Shown: positions 1 to 8,601, numbered from the stretch's first letter. The stretch is 36,654 bases of DNA from Pseudomonas inefficax (GCF_900277125.1 NZ_OPYN01000102.1:1-36654); one strand, 5' to 3'. Numbers and translations: made by a program. The notes: a model not told the origin generated them from the sequence alone.

Positions 1-168
1 GCACCAGCGGCAGGGCCACTACCGCGCCCACCGGCCCGCGCAGCCACGAGCGCGTGCGCGCCAGCCACCAGGCGATGGGCGTACCGACGATCAGCAGGAT
101 CAGGGTGGTCAGGCTGGCCAGTTTCACGGTCAGCCAGATGGCACCCAGGTCACTGGCGTCCAGTGGCA

Positions 169-169
<1 letters not shown>
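1..169 (-). CDS. modB: Molybdate ABC transporter permease ModB (N-terminal part, runs off the left end)
   Basis: This is the inner-membrane permease that carries molybdate delivered by ModA, powered by a ModC ATPase that would lie beyond the left edge. The visible residues begin MPLDASDLGAIWLTVKLAS and continue into a hydrophobic stretch and a WWLARTR segment, which fits the start of a ModB-type permease with its first membrane helix. Its ATG (169-167) shares one base with the TGA stop of modA (171-169), so the two are translationally coupled in one operon. Only about 56 codons are present, so the conserved permease EAA loop cannot be checked. The identification rests mainly on the modA neighbour and the N-terminal pattern. 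Confidence 0.85.
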
Positions 170-976
<807 letters not shown>

Positions 977-1020
977 AGGCCCTGGGCCGGGAAGAGGGCA
1001 GGATGATGCATGGGCAGGTC

Positions 1021-1115
1021 CGGCCCCTTCGCGGGCTTGCCCGCTCCCACAGTACTGCGCGGCATTCAAAACCAGGGGTGAACCTGTGGGAGCGGGCAAG
1101 CCCGCGAAGGGGCCG
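1021..1115. repeat. REP pair (inverted)
   Basis: Two 31-nt arms (1021-1051 and 1085-1115) are perfect inverted copies around a 33-nt spacer. The core GCGGGCTTGCCCGC matches the P. putida REP family. The right arm ends 7 nt past the nitronate monooxygenase stop, so the hairpin lies in its 3' untranslated region and may protect or terminate the transcript. Confidence 0.9.
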
Positions 1116-1122
1116 AGCCTGC

Positions 1123-2211
1123 TTATGCAGACGCCTGGCGGCCTATCACTGCCAGCGCCTTTTCGGCAATCTCCCGGGTCAACTCACCCGCCGGCATATG
1201 CCTGCCCAGCCGCAACGCCTGCCCCGACCACAGGTTGCTGAAGTCGCTATCGCCCCGCGGATCGGTAATCGCCCGCAAAGGCATCAACGCCCCGCCGGCC
1301 AGTGGGAAGCGCGGCGCCAGGTCGCTCATAGGCCCCAGCTCGCGCATGATGCGGTTGTTGATGCCACGCGCCGGTCGGCCGGTGAACAGGTTGGTCAGCG
1401 CCGTGTCGCTGGCGGGTGCGCTGTCCAGGGCCTGGCGATGTGCCGGCGAGACCTTGGCTTCGGGGCAGAACAGGTAAGCCGTTCCGATCTGCACTGCCGA
1501 AGCACCCAGGGCCAGTGCCGCCAACAGGCCGCGGTGGTCACCAATGCCGCCGGCGGCAATCACCGGCACGCTGACCGCATCGGCCACCTGCGGCACCAGG
1601 GCGAAGGTGCCGATCTGGCTGGTGATATCGTCGCTGAGGAACATGCCGCGATGGCCGCCCGCCTCATAGCCCATGGCGATGATCGCATCACAGCCGTGGT
1701 GTTCCAGCCACACGGCTTCCTCTACAGTGGTGGCGCTGGACAGCACCTTGGCACCGCTGGCCTTTACCCGTTGCAGCAGGTCGTCCTGTGGCAGGCCGAA
1801 GTGGAAGCTCACCACCTCCGGGCGCAGTTGCTCGACCAGCTGGCAGCTCTGTTCGTCGAAAGGCGCGCGGTTGGACACCGGCGTGGGTGCCGCGAAGTCG
1901 GCACCTACTTCGCTGTAATAGGGCTCGAGTGCCTGCTTCCAGCGTAAATCGCGCTCGGTATCGGGCGTTGGTGGCTGATGGCAGAAGAAATTCAGGTTCA
2001 ACGGGCGGCCCGGGCAGCCGGCGCGGAAGGCGGCGATCTCGGCGCGCACCTGGTCGCCCGTGAGCATGGCGCAGGGCAGGGCGCCCAGGCCGCCTGCCAG
2101 GCCTACGGCAATGGCCATGCCCGAGCCCGTCGCACCGGCCATGGGGGCCTGCAGTATGGGCAACTCGATGCCCAGCAGGTCGAGGATGCGGCTATCGGGC
2201 CAGTGGCTCAT
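1123..2211 (-). CDS. Nitronate monooxygenase (2-nitropropane dioxygenase family)
   Basis: This is a cytosolic FMN-dependent enzyme that oxidises alkyl nitronates such as propionate-3-nitronate, a detoxification role. The product is 362 residues with a TIM-barrel pattern: LGIELPILQAPMAGATG at the N-terminus, GGLGALPCAML, GYEAGGHRGM in the middle and VPVIAAGGIGD followed by GASAVQIGTAYLFCPEA near the phosphate-binding end. These are the usual family motifs. The start at 2211 is preceded by AAGGAG 7 nt upstream; the frame stays open a further 32 codons with no good ribosome site. A small gene lies 43 nt upstream on the same strand. The natural substrate cannot be read from sequence. Confidence 0.92.
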   Translation of the reverse strand: MSHWPDSRILDLLGIELPILQAPMAGATGSGMAIAVGLAGGLGALPCAMLTGDQVRAEIAAFRAGCPGRPLNLNFFCHQPPTPDTERDLRWKQALEPYYSEVGADFAAPTPVSNRAPFDEQSCQLVEQLRPEVVSFHFGLPQDDLLQRVKASGAKVLSSATTVEEAVWLEHHGCDAIIAMGYEAGGHRGMFLSDDITSQIGTFALVPQVADAVSVPVIAAGGIGDHRGLLAALALGASAVQIGTAYLFCPEAKVSPAHRQALDSAPASDTALTNLFTGRPARGINNRIMRELGPMSDLAPRFPLAGGALMPLRAITDPRGDSDFSNLWSGQALRLGRHMPAGELTREIAEKALAVIGRQASA

Positions 2212-2254
2212 GCGATTCTCCTTGCGCGGGCGAACTGTACGGCGGGGCGGGTGT

Positions 2255-2425
2255 TTACAAGGCCTTGCTGACCTGGATGTCGCTGATCTTCTCGGCGTCT
2301 TCGCCATGAATCTTGCGCAGGGCTTCCAGGGCTTGTTCGTGGGAGGCGTCGGGCATCAGCGCGAAGTCCCAGCGGCGCTGGCCGTCGAGCTTGTACTTGA
2401 TGACGTACTTGGTGGTCTGGGTCAT
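2255..2425 (-). CDS. Small conserved-looking protein, 56 residues
   Basis: A short frame encodes 56 residues beginning MTQTTKYVIKYKLDGQRRWD and ending DIQVSKAL. I do not recognise a named family. It has no signal peptide or membrane segment and is charged, with a predicted beta-strand (KYVIKYKL) followed by a helix (HEQALEALRKIHGED). It sits between the DUF1883 gene (8 nt upstream) and the nitronate monooxygenase (43 nt downstream), all on the same strand, so the three may be co-transcribed. The frame fills the gap exactly and uses Pseudomonas-like GC-rich third positions, which supports a real gene. Function unknown. Confidence 0.7.
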   Translation of the reverse strand: MTQTTKYVIKYKLDGQRRWDFALMPDASHEQALEALRKIHGEDAEKISDIQVSKAL

Positions 2426-2432
2426 GGTGGCC

Positions 2433-2735
2433 TTATCTGAGTTTCGACGATGAACGACGGATGATCTTGATCTTGTGGGTCAAGGTTGGCTTGCGGGTGA
2501 CCGAGATCGGGCGGGTTGTCACGGTATCGATGGTGATGTTCCAGAAACCGGTGCTGGGCACGGTAATTTTCGCCGGGAACTTTTCGAAATGGCCACCGTG
2601 GTAGGTGTGACGGCCGCCGTTCTTGAAGCTGCGGAAGTTGGCGTCGTTCATCAGGCGGATATTGCAGCGCTGGGAACACTCGATGACGACGATGTCGTCC
2701 TCGTTCAAGTGCTCGCGCTGGTGTACGAATTTCAT
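2433..2735 (-). CDS. DUF1883 domain protein
   Basis: The product is 100 residues, beginning MKFVHQREHLNEDDIVVIE, with SQRCNIRLMNDANFRSFKNG and FEKFPAKITVPSTGFWNITID in the middle. This matches my memory of the DUF1883 family, small basic beta-rich proteins of unknown function that elsewhere occur beside TIR domains. The C-terminus is a lysine/arginine-rich tail. I chose ATG 2735, which has GGAG upstream; a 15-residue longer frame lacks a ribosome site. It is first of three minus-strand genes and divergent from the lipoprotein gene at 2896. No TIR domain is present here. Confidence 0.75.
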   Translation of the reverse strand: MKFVHQREHLNEDDIVVIECSQRCNIRLMNDANFRSFKNGGRHTYHGGHFEKFPAKITVPSTGFWNITIDTVTTRPISVTRKPTLTHKIKIIRRSSSKLR

Positions 2736-2895
2736 GTGATGCTCCGCAAGGATTGGTTCTGCAAAGGCGAAAGATACCACGATGTCGGGTTACACTGCCG
2801 CGCTGTTCCGCCAGGCGTTGATAAATCTGCCAAAGCAGGGAGCAAAACAGCCTGGCTGTGGTCGAAGCGGATTCTTGAAGGCAGAGGTGCTGTAA

Positions 2896-3255
2896 ATGAA
2901 ATGGATGGTGGCGGCGTTGGCGGTGACGCTGGGTGGCTGTGTGAGTGTTACGGAACTGGAACAGTCGCGTGAAACGCTGGATGTGATCTCCGGCAAGTCC
3001 CCGCGCGCGTATGCCGATTGCGTCAAGCAGAAACTGGCCGATAGCCGCGACCCGCTGGTGGAAGAGCAGCGTGGCGATGGCCTGCGGCTGATCGTGCCGC
3101 AGAAGATCAGCTCGGGCGCGGGCCCCGCGGCGCTGGTGGATATCGACAAGCGTGGCAGCGGCAGCAGTATCAAGCTGCACGAGCGGTTGAACAACTTCCC
3201 GCTGCGCCTGGGCGATGTGCGCACTGCAGCCACCCAGTGCATCTCCGGGAGTTGA
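2896..3255 (+). CDS. Small putative outer-membrane lipoprotein
   Basis: The product is 119 residues with a short type II signal peptide and a lipobox LGGC whose cysteine is residue 15. Residue +2 after the cysteine is Ser/Val rather than Asp, which suggests sorting to the outer membrane. The mature part includes SPRAYADCVKQKLADSR and ends with TAATQCISGS, so two further cysteines could form a disulphide. AGAGG lies upstream of the ATG. I do not recognise a named family. It precedes the cytochrome pair on the same strand, but the 77-nt gap carries its own palindrome and ribosome site, so it is probably a separate unit. Confidence 0.8.
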   Translation: MKWMVAALAVTLGGCVSVTELEQSRETLDVISGKSPRAYADCVKQKLADSRDPLVEEQRGDGLRLIVPQKISSGAGPAALVDIDKRGSGSSIKLHERLNNFPLRLGDVRTAATQCISGS

Positions 3256-3284
3256 TCCAGGGCAACTGATCGCGCTCCTTTTGC

Positions 3285-3311
3285 TTATATGTTTTAAGCC
3301 TAAGCATATAA
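3285..3311. promoter_or_regulatory. Candidate operator upstream of the tsdBA-like pair
   Basis: TTATATG (3285-3291) and CATATAA (3305-3311) are perfect 7-bp inverted arms around a 13-nt spacer. The element is AT-rich and lies 21 nt before the first cytochrome ATG, overlapping where a promoter should be. There is no T-tract, so a protein-binding site is more likely than a terminator. The cognate regulator is unknown. Confidence 0.5.
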
Positions 3312-3332
3312 CAATAGAAAAGGAGATTCGTG

Positions 3333-3983
3333 ATGACACCGTTGAGTCGCGTCGTGATCGGCAGCCTGCTGATCCTGGCCTGGCCCGCGGCGCATGCCGC
3401 CGATGGCCAGAAAGTCTTCACCCAGGGCGGGGCCAACCCCGCCGCCATGGCTTGCCTGGGTTGCCATGGGCCGGACGGCAAGGGCATTGCCGCTGCCGGC
3501 TTCCCGCGCCTGGCCGGGCTGCCGGCCGCTTACCTCAGCAAGCAGTTGCATGACTGGCGCAGCGGCAGCCGCAAGCAGCCGGTAATGGAGCCGCTTGCCA
3601 AGGCCCTGACCGAGGATGAGATCAAGGCGGTCAGCACCTATTTGGCCAGCCTGCCGGCAGACCCAGCAGGCGACCTGCGTCGCCAGCAGATCGCCGATGA
3701 CCCCACCACCCGCATGGCCCTGTACGGCGACTGGAGCCGGCAGATTCCTGGTTGCGTGCAATGCCACGGCCCGGGCGGCGGCGGGGTTGGCGAACACTTC
3801 CCGCCCTTGGCAGGTCAGCCAGCCAGTTACCTGGTGGCGCAGCTCAATGCCTGGCGTGACGGCACCCGCAGCAATGACCCCAACCAACTGATGGTCGGTG
3901 TGGCCAAGGCCATGACCGATGACGAGATCAAGGCCGTCGCCGAGTTCTTCGCCCGCCCAGCCAGCCAGGAGGTCAAGCCATGA
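3333..3983 (+). CDS. tsdB: Dihaem cytochrome c4-type protein, TsdB-like
   Basis: This is a periplasmic electron-transfer protein of 216 residues with a signal peptide ending near AHAA and two haem-binding motifs, CLGCH (C41, C44, H45) and CVQCH (C141, C144, H145). Both halves repeat the same pattern (CHGP, PLAKA or VAKAMT, DEIKAV), as in cytochrome c4, with methionines in VMEPLAK and LMVGVAKAM as likely axial ligands. ATG 3333 is 7 nt after AGGAG; GTG 3330 is less well spaced. The stop overlaps the next gene's start (ATGA). In known tsdBA loci TsdB accepts electrons from TsdA; that role is inferred from the gene order. Confidence 0.8.
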   Translation: MTPLSRVVIGSLLILAWPAAHAADGQKVFTQGGANPAAMACLGCHGPDGKGIAAAGFPRLAGLPAAYLSKQLHDWRSGSRKQPVMEPLAKALTEDEIKAVSTYLASLPADPAGDLRRQQIADDPTTRMALYGDWSRQIPGCVQCHGPGGGGVGEHFPPLAGQPASYLVAQLNAWRDGTRSNDPNQLMVGVAKAMTDDEIKAVAEFFARPASQEVKP

Positions 3984-4894
3984 AACCGATGATTCCAGCC
4001 CTGCTGCTGCTGGCCATGGGCAGTGCCCAGGCCGCCCAGATCGCCATGGAAGACCAGTCACAGTTGAAAGTGCCTGGCGTGCAGGCTGCACCGCAGTTCG
4101 TGCCGCCAGCGGAAAGCGAGTTGCCTGACAATGCCTTTGGCAAGATGGTGCGCGAGGGGCACGCCTTGTTCGTCGACACCCGCAGGTTGATGCCCGAGGC
4201 CGTGGGCAATGGCATGAACTGCAGCAACTGCCACCTTGACCAGGGGCGGCTGGCGCATTCCGCGCCGATGTGGGGGGCGTACCCGATGTACCCCGCGTAC
4301 CGCAAGAAAAACGATAAGGTCAACACATACGCCGAGCGTATCCAGGGCTGCTTCCAGTTCAGCATGAACGGCAAGCCACCGGCTGCAGACAGCCCGCAGA
4401 TGACGGCGCTGGCAGTGTATTCGTACTGGCTTTCCACCAAGGCGCCGACCGGTGTGGAGATTGCCGGGCGTGGGTACCCGGAGGTGCCGCAACCCAAGGG
4501 CGGGTACGACTTCAAGCGTGGTCAGCAGGTTTATCGCGAGCAGTGTGCGATCTGCCACGGCGACAACGGCGAGGGGCAGAAGGTGGCGGGCGAGTATGTG
4601 ATGCCGCCCTTGTGGGGCAAAGATTCTTACAACTGGGGCGCCGGCATGCACCGTATCAACACTGCGGCGTCGTTCATCAAGTACAACATGCCGCTGGGCA
4701 AGCCAGGCAGCCTGAGTGATCAGCAGGCCTGGGATGTGGCGGCCTGGGTCAACCGCCATGAACGGCCGCAGGATCCGCGGTTGGTGGAAGGCTCCATCGA
4801 GAAGACGCGGGCGAAGTTCCATGCCAACGACGGGGTGAACCTGTATGGGCAGAAGGTTGATGGGGTGCTGATCGGGCAGGGGACCGGTAGCTGA
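3980..4894 (+). CDS. tsdA: Dihaem cytochrome c, thiosulfate dehydrogenase TsdA-like
   Basis: The product is 304 residues with a signal peptide (cleavage near AQAA) and two haem motifs, CSNCH (C81, C84, H85) and CAICH (C189, C192, H193). TsdA enzymes oxidise two thiosulfates to tetrathionate in the periplasm. Their active-site haem has an unusual cysteine ligand, and C124 in ERIQGCFQFSMNG is placed as that ligand would be. M237 in KYNMPLG is the likely second-haem ligand. Translation is coupled to the preceding cytochrome by a 4-nt overlap. This matches the tsdBA organisation, but the family also has members with untested substrates. Confidence 0.75.
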   Translation: MKPMIPALLLLAMGSAQAAQIAMEDQSQLKVPGVQAAPQFVPPAESELPDNAFGKMVREGHALFVDTRRLMPEAVGNGMNCSNCHLDQGRLAHSAPMWGAYPMYPAYRKKNDKVNTYAERIQGCFQFSMNGKPPAADSPQMTALAVYSYWLSTKAPTGVEIAGRGYPEVPQPKGGYDFKRGQQVYREQCAICHGDNGEGQKVAGEYVMPPLWGKDSYNWGAGMHRINTAASFIKYNMPLGKPGSLSDQQAWDVAAWVNRHERPQDPRLVEGSIEKTRAKFHANDGVNLYGQKVDGVLIGQGTGS

Positions 4895-4900
4895 CGTATT

Positions 4901-5156
4901 GCCTGTACTGGCCTCTTCGCGGGCTTGCCCGCTCCCACAAGGATCGCCACAAGCCAGCACTGGCCTTTGTAGGAGCGGCCTTGTGTCGCGATGGGCCGCG
5001 CAGCGGCCCCGGCAATCTTTGCTGCGAAGCTGAAAACCTGGGGCCGCTTCGCGCCCCATCGCGACACAAGGCCGCTCCTACAGGTATTTACGCATGGCTT
5101 GAGGCCGGTGTGGTCGAGGTGGGAGCGGGTTTACCCGCGAAGAGGCCGGTACAGGC
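4901..5156. repeat. Nested REP cluster: one inverted REP pair inside another
   Basis: The outer arms (4901-4937 and 5120-5156) are inverted copies of the 35-nt P. putida REP. The inner arms (4968-5010 and 5040-5082) are inverted copies of a different REP type with the core GGAGCGGCCTTGTGTCGCGA. The cluster fills most of the gap between the tsdA-like gene and galU. Part of it (4951-5125) recurs inverted at 16720-16894. Confidence 0.9.
4951..5125 (+). repeat. 175-nt dispersed repeat, copy A
   Basis: This block matches the reverse complement of 16720-16894 over its full 175 nt with 6 mismatches in a by-eye alignment. It covers the inner REP pair plus flanking non-REP sequence on both sides, so identity is not limited to the palindromes. 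No open frame or transposase is associated with it. Confidence 0.88.
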
Positions 5157-5166
5157 AACCCCGATC

Positions 5167-5197
5167 TGCTGTCATCCAGCGGTCATTGATGACAGCA
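5167..5197. promoter_or_regulatory. 10-bp perfect inverted repeat upstream of galU
   Basis: TGCTGTCATC (5167-5176) and GATGACAGCA (5188-5197) are perfect inverted arms with an 11-nt loop. No T-run follows, so it is not a typical terminator. It lies about 75 nt upstream of the predicted galU -35 box and could be a distal operator. It is outside the REP cluster and unrelated to REP sequence. Confidence 0.45.
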
Positions 5198-5270
5198 ATA
5201 TTTACGATCCACCGGAACTATCTACACTGGGTTATCTCTATCTTCCCATCGATCGGCCACAGGTAGGGCA

Positions 5271-5299
5271 TTGTAAGGTGACTGCCGCCTGATTAGACT
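5271..5299 (+). promoter_or_regulatory. Predicted sigma-70 promoter for galU
   Basis: TTGTAA (5271-5276) and TAGACT (5294-5299) are separated by 17 nt, which is ideal spacing, and lie about 40 nt upstream of the galU ATG. Both hexamers deviate moderately from consensus. Confidence 0.5.
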
Positions 5300-5339
5300 G
5301 CGCCGAATTCCACAGGCCTAGCCTTTTGTAAGGACGTAT

Positions 5340-6179
5340 ATGATCAAGAAATGCTTGTTCCCGGCAGCCGGTTACGGCACCCGCTTCCTGCCCGCTACCA
5401 AAGCCATGCCCAAGGAAATGCTGCCGGTGGTCAACAAGCCACTGATCCAGTATGGCGTCGAGGAGGCACTCGATGCCGGTCTGAGCGAGATCTCCATCGT
5501 CACCGGGCGCGGCAAGCGTGCTCTGGAAGACCACTTCGACATCAGCTACGAGCTGGAAAACCAGATCAAGGGCACCGACAAGGAAAAATACCTGGTTGGT
5601 ATCCGCCGCCTGCTCGACGAATGCTCGTTCTCCTACACCCGCCAGACCGAAATGAAAGGCCTGGGCCACGCCATCCTGACCGGCCGCCCGCTGATCGGTG
5701 ACGAGCCGTTCGCCGTGGTGCTGGCGGACGACCTGTGCGTGAACCCGGAAGGTGACGGCGTACTGACCCAGATGGTCAAGCTGTACAACCAATTCCGTTG
5801 CTCGATTGTCGCCATCCAGGAAGTCGATCCGCAGGAAACCAACAAGTACGGTGTGATCGCCGGCGACATGATCCGTGACGACATTTTCCGCGTCACCAAC
5901 ATGGTCGAGAAGCCGAAGCCGGAAGATGCCCCGTCGAACCTGGCGATCATCGGCCGCTACATCCTGACCCCGGATATCTTCGACATCATCGCCAACACCG
6001 AGCCGGGCAAAGGTGGCGAGATCCAGATCACCGACGCCCTGATGCAACAGGCGCAGAACGGCTGCGTGATTGCCTACAAGTTCAAGGGCAAGCGTTTCGA
6101 CTGTGGTGGCGCCGAGGGTTATATCGACGCGACCAACTTCTGCTTCGAGAACTACTACAAGACTGGCAAGGCTTACTGA
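5340..6179 (+). CDS. galU: UTP--glucose-1-phosphate uridylyltransferase GalU
   Basis: This cytosolic enzyme makes UDP-glucose from UTP and glucose 1-phosphate, feeding lipopolysaccharide core, exopolysaccharide and osmolyte synthesis. The 279-residue product is full length for bacterial GalU. It opens with the nucleotide-binding loop FPAAGYGTRFLPATKAMPKE, followed by MLPVVNKPLIQYGVEEA and later VVLADDLC (metal and nucleotide site), NMVEKPKPEDAPSN and the GRYILTPDIF segment. TAAGGA precedes the ATG. It appears monocistronic: a promoter lies upstream and a strong terminator follows at 6197-6223. Confidence 0.97.
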   Translation: MIKKCLFPAAGYGTRFLPATKAMPKEMLPVVNKPLIQYGVEEALDAGLSEISIVTGRGKRALEDHFDISYELENQIKGTDKEKYLVGIRRLLDECSFSYTRQTEMKGLGHAILTGRPLIGDEPFAVVLADDLCVNPEGDGVLTQMVKLYNQFRCSIVAIQEVDPQETNKYGVIAGDMIRDDIFRVTNMVEKPKPEDAPSNLAIIGRYILTPDIFDIIANTEPGKGGEIQITDALMQQAQNGCVIAYKFKGKRFDCGGAEGYIDATNFCFENYYKTGKAY

Positions 6180-6196
6180 TAAGCCCTGCTGGCCTG

Positions 6197-6223
6197 AAAG
6201 CCACCCTTCGGGGTGGCTTTTTT
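6197..6223 (+). terminator. Rho-independent terminator after galU
   Basis: AAAGCCACCC, a TTCG tetraloop and GGGTGGCTTT form a perfect stem followed by further Ts. It lies 18 nt after the galU stop and before the gor ribosome site, which separates the two transcripts. Confidence 0.93.
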
Positions 6224-6276
6224 GTTTGCGGCGGCCAACGGCGTTATGCTGGGCGCCTGCCTAGGAGAGTGAATAC

Positions 6277-7632
6277 ATGGCCTACGATTTTGATCTGTTC
6301 GTGATTGGTGCCGGGTCCGGCGGTGTGCGCGCGGCGCGGTTTGCCGCCGGCTTCGGCGCAAAGGTGGCAGTGGCCGAGAGCCGCTACCTGGGCGGTACCT
6401 GCGTCAACGTCGGCTGTGTGCCGAAAAAGCTGCTGGTGTACGGCGCACATGTCGCTGACGAACTGGAGCAGGCCGCAGGCTTCGGCTGGACCCTTGAAGA
6501 AGGGCATTTCGACTGGGGCACCCTGATTGCCAACAAAAACCGGGAAATCGAGCGCCTCAACGGCATCTACCGCAACCTGCTGCTCAACAGCGGGGTCACC
6601 CTGCTGCAGGGGCATGCGCGCCTGACCGGTGCCAATGAAGTGGAAGTGGAAGGCCAGCGCTACACCGCCGAGCACATCCTCATCGCCACCGGTGGCTGGC
6701 CACAGGTGCCGGACATTCCGGGCAAGGAATTGGCCATCACCTCCAACGAAGCCTTCTACCTCAAGGACTTGCCGCGCCGGGTGCTGGTGGTGGGCGGTGG
6801 CTACATTGCTGTCGAGTTCGCTGGCATCTTCCAAGGCCTGGGGGCGGCTACCACGCTGCTGTACCGTGGCGACCTGTTCCTGCGTGGCTTCGACGGCTCG
6901 GTGCGCACGCACCTGAAGGAAGAACTGGAAAAGCGCGGCCTCGACCTACAGTTCAACGCCGACATCCAGCGCATCGACAAGCTCGAGGACGGTAGCCTCA
7001 AGGCCACCCTCGGGGATGGCCGCGAGTTGGTCGCCGATTGCGTGTTCTATGCCACCGGTCGGCGCCCGATGCTGGACAACCTGGGCCTGGAAAACACCGG
7101 CGTAGAGCTGGACGCCCGTGGTTACATTCGTGTTGACCAGCAGTACCAGACCACCGCGCCGTCGATCCTGGCCATTGGCGATGTGATTGGCCGCGTGCAA
7201 CTGACTCCGGTAGCTTTGGCCGAGGGCATGGCCGTGGCCCGGCGCCTGTTCAAGCCCGAGCAATACCGGCCGGTGGACTATCAGAACATCCCGACCGCAG
7301 TGTTCAGCCAGCCGCCCATTGGTACCGTGGGCCTGACCGAAGAGCAGGCACTGGAGGCCGGGCACAAGGTGCAGGTATTCGAGAGCCGCTTCCGTGCGAT
7401 GAAACTGACGCTGACCGATATTCAGGAAAAGACCCTGATGAAACTGGTGGTCGATGCCGAGACCGACAAGGTACTGGGCTGCCACATGGTTGGCCCTGAC
7501 GCCGGCGAGATCATTCAGGGCCTGGGCGTTGCCCTGAAGGCCGGTGCGACCAAGCAGCAGTTCGACGAAACCATTGGCGTGCACCCGACAGCGGCCGAAG
7601 AGTTCGTGACCATGCGCACAGCCACCCGCTGA
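6277..7632 (+). CDS. gor: Glutathione-disulfide reductase
   Basis: This cytosolic flavoenzyme reduces glutathione disulfide with NADPH. The 451-residue product has the FAD-binding motif [15 protein letters not shown] at the N-terminus and the redox-active disulphide in [11 protein letters not shown] (C42, C47). The NADPH-binding fold follows at [19 protein letters not shown], then a second FAD motif, ILAIGDV. The C-terminal catalytic HPTAAEE (H436, E441) is present. Together these separate it from dihydrolipoamide and mercuric reductases. AGGAGAG precedes the ATG. It sits between galU and ahpC, among redox-defence genes, but is bounded by a terminator and a REP pair and so is probably its own unit. 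Confidence 0.95.
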   Translation: MAYDFDLFVIGAGSGGVRAARFAAGFGAKVAVAESRYLGGTCVNVGCVPKKLLVYGAHVADELEQAAGFGWTLEEGHFDWGTLIANKNREIERLNGIYRNLLLNSGVTLLQGHARLTGANEVEVEGQRYTAEHILIATGGWPQVPDIPGKELAITSNEAFYLKDLPRRVLVVGGGYIAVEFAGIFQGLGAATTLLYRGDLFLRGFDGSVRTHLKEELEKRGLDLQFNADIQRIDKLEDGSLKATLGDGRELVADCVFYATGRRPMLDNLGLENTGVELDARGYIRVDQQYQTTAPSILAIGDVIGRVQLTPVALAEGMAVARRLFKPEQYRPVDYQNIPTAVFSQPPIGTVGLTEEQALEAGHKVQVFESRFRAMKLTLTDIQEKTLMKLVVDAETDKVLGCHMVGPDAGEIIQGLGVALKAGATKQQFDETIGVHPTAAEEFVTMRTATR

Positions 7633-7642
7633 GCACGGTCCC

Positions 7643-7759
7643 TGTGGGAGCGGCCTTGTGTCGCGAAAGGGCCGCGAAGCGGCCCCAAGATCACGGCGAT
7701 GATGCACAGATTGCTGGGGCCGCTTCGCGGCCCTTTCGCGACACAAGGCCGCTCCCACA
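7643..7759. repeat. Inverted REP pair after gor (44-nt arms)
   Basis: Arms 7643-7686 and 7716-7759 are perfect 44-nt inverted copies around a 29-nt spacer, with the core GGAGCGGCCTTGTGTCGCGA. Each arm also contains its own short palindrome (GGGCCGC / GCGGCCC). It starts 10 nt after the gor stop and may act as a transcript-end hairpin. Confidence 0.92.
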
Positions 7760-7835
7760 AAAAGCTGGTCCGGCAAGAGCACGCACCCCGCAATCCTTTG
7801 CTCAGCCCATTCCCTTCTATTAATAAGCCTCGGTT

Positions 7836-7872
7836 ATAGCCAAAACCAATCATAAGCATGAGCTTTGCCAAT
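7836..7872 (+). promoter_or_regulatory. Candidate OxyR binding region upstream of ahpC
   Basis: ATAGCCAAAACCAAT (7836-7850) matches most fixed positions of the OxyR half-element ATAGntnnnanCTAT. A weaker copy, ATGAGCTTTGCCAAT, follows after exactly 7 nt (7858-7872), the spacing of known tandem OxyR elements. It lies 73-109 nt before the ahpC ATG. Regulation of ahpC by OxyR is well established in Pseudomonas; this exact site is inference. Confidence 0.45.
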
Positions 7873-7944
7873 GAGCCTTTATCGGGACCAGCGGTTAGGA
7901 TTCTCTCCATCAACTGATTCCAACCCCATGAAGGAGCGTCTCTC

Positions 7945-8508
7945 ATGCCAATCATCAACAGCCAAGTCAAACCGTTCAACGCCACCGCCTACCACAAGGG
8001 CGAGTTCGTCCAGGTCAGCGAAGCCGACCTGAAAGGCAAGTGGTCTGTCGTGTTCTTCTACCCGGCCGACTTCACCTTCGTCTGCCCGACCGAGCTGGGT
8101 GACCTTGCCGACAACTACGCCGAGTTCCAGAAGCTGGGCGTGGAAATCTACGGCGTGTCCACCGACACCCACTTCACCCACAAAGCCTGGCACGACACTT
8201 CGGACACCATCGGCAAGATCCAGTACCCGCTGATCGGTGACCCGACCCACGTCATCTCGCGCAACTTCGACGTGCTGATCGAGGAAGCCGGCCTGGCCGA
8301 TCGCGGTACCTTCGTGATCAACCCGGAAGGCCAGATCAAGATCGTCGAACTGAACGACGGTGGTGTAGGCCGCGATGCTGCCGAATTGCTGCGCAAGGTT
8401 AAAGCTGCCCAGTACGTTGCCGCTCACCCAGGCGAAGTCTGCCCGGCCAAGTGGAAAGAAGGCGAAGCCACCCTGGCGCCATCGCTGGACCTGGTCGGCA
8501 AGATCTAA
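7945..8508 (+). CDS. ahpC: Alkyl hydroperoxide reductase peroxiredoxin subunit AhpC
   Basis: This typical 2-Cys peroxiredoxin of the cytosol reduces H2O2, organic peroxides and peroxynitrite. It is then re-reduced by AhpF. The 187-residue product has the peroxidatic cysteine C47 in DFTFVCPTE and the resolving cysteine C166 in GEVCPAKW, matching the E. coli positions within one residue. AAGGAG lies upstream of the ATG. A strong terminator follows at 8570-8601, only about 30 nt before ahpF, so full-length transcripts may stop here and leave AhpC in excess over AhpF. An OxyR-like element lies upstream. Confidence 0.98.
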   Translation: MPIINSQVKPFNATAYHKGEFVQVSEADLKGKWSVVFFYPADFTFVCPTELGDLADNYAEFQKLGVEIYGVSTDTHFTHKAWHDTSDTIGKIQYPLIGDPTHVISRNFDVLIEEAGLADRGTFVINPEGQIKIVELNDGGVGRDAAELLRKVKAAQYVAAHPGEVCPAKWKEGEATLAPSLDLVGKI

Positions 8509-8569
8509 GTCCATGTGCCAGTCGCGGGCGGTAAGCAGCCGCCAAAGCTGAAGTACTTGCCGCCCCGTC

Positions 8570-8601
8570 AAACGCCCGGGCGACCTCGCCTGGGCGTTTT
8601 T
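8570..8601 (+). terminator. Terminator between ahpC and ahpF
   Basis: AACGCCCGGGCG and CGCCTGGGCGTT form a GC-rich stem with an ACCT loop and are followed by TTT. It ends about 30 nt before the ahpF start, so ahpF depends on read-through or on a promoter hidden in or around this hairpin. Confidence 0.88.

Noticed and set aside
1003..1947. 314-codon plus-strand frame over the nitronate monooxygenase
   Set aside because: It begins inside the REP element and runs antisense to a well-supported gene. Composition is typical of a shadow frame.
4901..5156. CRISPR array or satellite
   Set aside because: The repeats are inverted pairs of palindromic REPs with varied spacing, not direct repeats with equal unique spacers, and no cas genes are present.
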